Positions 6,326 to 7,379 of a stretch of DNA of 7,379 bases are shown here, piece by piece (positions within the stretch are counted from its first letter, which is position 1; every line of letters begins with the position of its first letter). The notes beneath the pieces are model-generated. The model did not search any database. It saw only the letters and a list, made by a program, of their open reading frames with translations, and had not been told where the DNA came from. Made by a program: the position numbers and the translations under genes. The stretch lies in contig JACPAU010000134.1 in assembly GCA_016180705.1 (NCBI GenBank), positions 1 through 7,379 of the forward strand, read 5' to 3'. The stretch comes from Candidatus Methylomirabilota bacterium. Its GTDB lineage: Bacteria > Methylomirabilota > Methylomirabilia > Methylomirabilales > JACPAU01.

Positions 6326-6619
6326 GTGCACCTGTCGGCCCACTACTGCGCGCACCGACCTGGCGGGGAAGACCTCGAGGCCTCCCGCCGACAGGCGGAC
6401 GCTGCGCGGGCGACGCGCCGGGTCCGAGCGGCTCGGTCCGGCCGGATCGGCAGGCCGGCGGTGGACTGCCGCGGCCGGTGCGGTGGGCCGGAGCGCCTCC
6501 AGAGCGTCTACGTCCTCTATCCCCTCCCACTGTTCCCGGCAAATCCCACCGAGCGCCTGCGGGATACCAAGGACCGGGGCGCATCGATCCGCTTCCGGGA
6601 TCGGGCGGCGCGCCGGTGA
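6326..6619 (+). CDS. Hypothetical small protein, 97 aa, GTG start
   Basis: Unrecognised. A GTG follows a strong ribosome site (GGAGGGAGG, 6312-6320, 5 nt away), and about 85% of third positions are G/C by eye, as in the genes of this region. The stop overlaps the next ATG in the arrangement TGATG. The protein is arginine- and alanine-rich with the more protein-like stretch VYVLYPLPLFPANPTERL. High GC keeps several frames open on both strands, so this may be spurious; a longer version beginning at GTG 6182 would run through the inverted repeats and is less likely. Confidence 0.3.
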   Translation: MHLSAHYCAHRPGGEDLEASRRQADAARATRRVRAARSGRIGRPAVDCRGRCGGPERLQSVYVLYPLPLFPANPTERLRDTKDRGASIRFRDRAARR

Positions 6620-7240
6620 TGGAGCCCTGGCCGCCGCCCGGGCCGGGGGACCGCCAGCCCCTGGCGCGCCGGTTCGCTCTCTGGCGCGACCCGGCGGTCC
6701 GGGCGCGCCTGCGGCGGGTGCGACGCCAGACCCCGGCCGGGAGCCCAGTCGCGGCGGCGGGGCCCGCGAGCGCGCTCGTCGCGCTCGCGCCGACCCGCGA
6801 TCCGATCCTGCACGGGGGAGCGGCGGTCTTCTGGCGGCGGGGGGTCGCCGGGGTGCGGCTCGCAAGCGCGGCGCGCGCTCTCTCGCGGGCGCCGGTCCTC
6901 ACCCGGATTGCGCGGATCGACTGACTGGCCGCTCCCGCGATCCTGCGCTATCCGCTCGCCACCCCGGGACGCCTGGCGATGCGCGCGCGATTCCGCGCCG
7001 CTCGCGACGGCGACCTGACGGGGTTCGCCCTCCTGGCCGTTCCGGAGGGCCGGGGGGTAGGCCGGGGCAGCGCCGCCGATGAAGGCCTGCTGCTTCCCCT
7101 CCCGCAGCCCGCGCGCGTCCGGCGGGGGAGCTTGATCCAGGCGACAGTCGCGTGGGAGCCGGGGAAAGCGGGGGGGAGGTGGGAGTGGCGCTGGAGGGTG
7201 GAGAGTTCGGAGGGGATATGGAAGCGAGGGAGGAGGACCT
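6619..7240 (+). pseudogene. Interrupted ORF, possibly a PRMT-like methyltransferase remnant
   Basis: From ATG 6619 the frame reads 101 codons to TGA (6922-6924), then stays open in the same frame. Third-position G/C is very high on both sides of the stop, which suggests one gene broken by it. After the stop the translation includes APAILRYPLATPGRLAMRAR, DGDLTGFALL, LLLPLPQPARVRRGSLIQAT and WEWRWRVE. This order (DLTGF, then P-V-VRRG, then W-W-W strands) recalls the C-terminal beta-barrel of bacterial protein-arginine-methyltransferase-like enzymes, but that is recognition by eye only. No SAM-binding motif (GxGxG) was found upstream in any plus frame, so the catalytic half is missing or unrecognisable. 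TGA is a normal stop in the neighbouring genes, so recoding is unlikely. The right boundary is uncertain; a shift into the frame ending at 7328 is possible. Confidence 0.3.
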
Positions 7241-7379
7241 ATGGCACCACCACCGCGGCGGCGGCCGAAGCGAGAGCGATCCGGCGGCAGGGGCGCGGGG
7301 GGCGCCGGCGGACCCGTCGCGCGGATGATCCGGATCCCCGAGCCGGTCGAGGGATGCTACAGGGACGAGATAGACGCGG
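7241..7379 (+). CDS. 5' part of an unidentified gene, cut by the window end
   Basis: ATG 7241 follows AGGAGG (7231-7236) with a short 4-nt spacer, and 46 codons read to the end without a stop. The first 24 residues are basic, Pro- and Gly-rich; from residue 29 it becomes more protein-like (MIRIPEPVEGCYRDEIDA). By third-position G/C this is the best frame over the last 55 nt. An alternative start is ATG 7325, which overlaps a TGA in another frame as ATGA. Too little is present to name a family. Confidence 0.4.
   Translation, partial: MAPPPRRRPKRERSGGRGAGGAGGPVARMIRIPEPVEGCYRDEIDA

Noticed and set aside
6227..6902. Long minus-strand frames of about 200 codons at the right end
   Set aside because: Low-complexity Arg/Ala/Pro translations expected from very GC-rich DNA; no motif or ribosome site supports them, although coding on this strand is not fully excluded.
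1..7379. CRISPR array or transposase
   Set aside because: No regularly spaced short repeats and no transposase, integrase or insertion-sequence ends were found; the only repeats are those in the regulator gene and the short inverted repeats listed.

Overview
The window is a GC-rich bacterial segment with strong G/C preference at third codon positions and Shine-Dalgarno-led genes. It carries a multidomain sensor kinase, an NtrC-type regulator and an orphan family-5 solute-binding protein. This would suit a soil or subsurface lineage such as Rokubacteria/NC10-like bacteria or a deltaproteobacterium, but no marker gene here fixes the taxon. The left edge looks like a contig end from a metagenome assembly.

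Left third (1-3539, minus strand): a two-component operon. A large membrane histidine kinase (843 aa; sensor, HAMP, two GAF, HisKA, HATPase) overlaps by 23 nt the start of an NtrC-family sigma-54 activator. The regulator is not intact in this sequence. A 46-bp tandem duplication shifts its frame just after the receiver linker. Further on, the AAA+ domain is joined in frame to a second, diverged copy of the receiver end and linker, which reaches the window edge. This is either real tandem recombination or a collapsed, chimeric assembly.

Middle (3540-4125): a non-coding stretch with two well-formed outward-facing sigma-70-like promoters. Their -35 boxes are the two arms of an inverted repeat. 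On the plus side there is a long leader with hairpins, a 7-codon mini-ORF behind a strong ribosome site, and a terminator-like hairpin just before the next gene.

Right-centre (4126-6145, plus strand): an unrecognised aromatic-rich 155-aa protein with a good ribosome site, overlapping by 14 nt the gene for an exported peptide/nickel-type ABC solute-binding protein. No permease or ATPase gene follows.

Right end (6146-7379, plus strand): two inverted repeats, then very GC-rich sequence. It holds a small weakly supported ORF, an ORF interrupted by TGA whose high-GC3 frame continues past the stop and faintly resembles the C-terminal part of PRMT-like methyltransferases, and the start of a further gene cut off by the window end.
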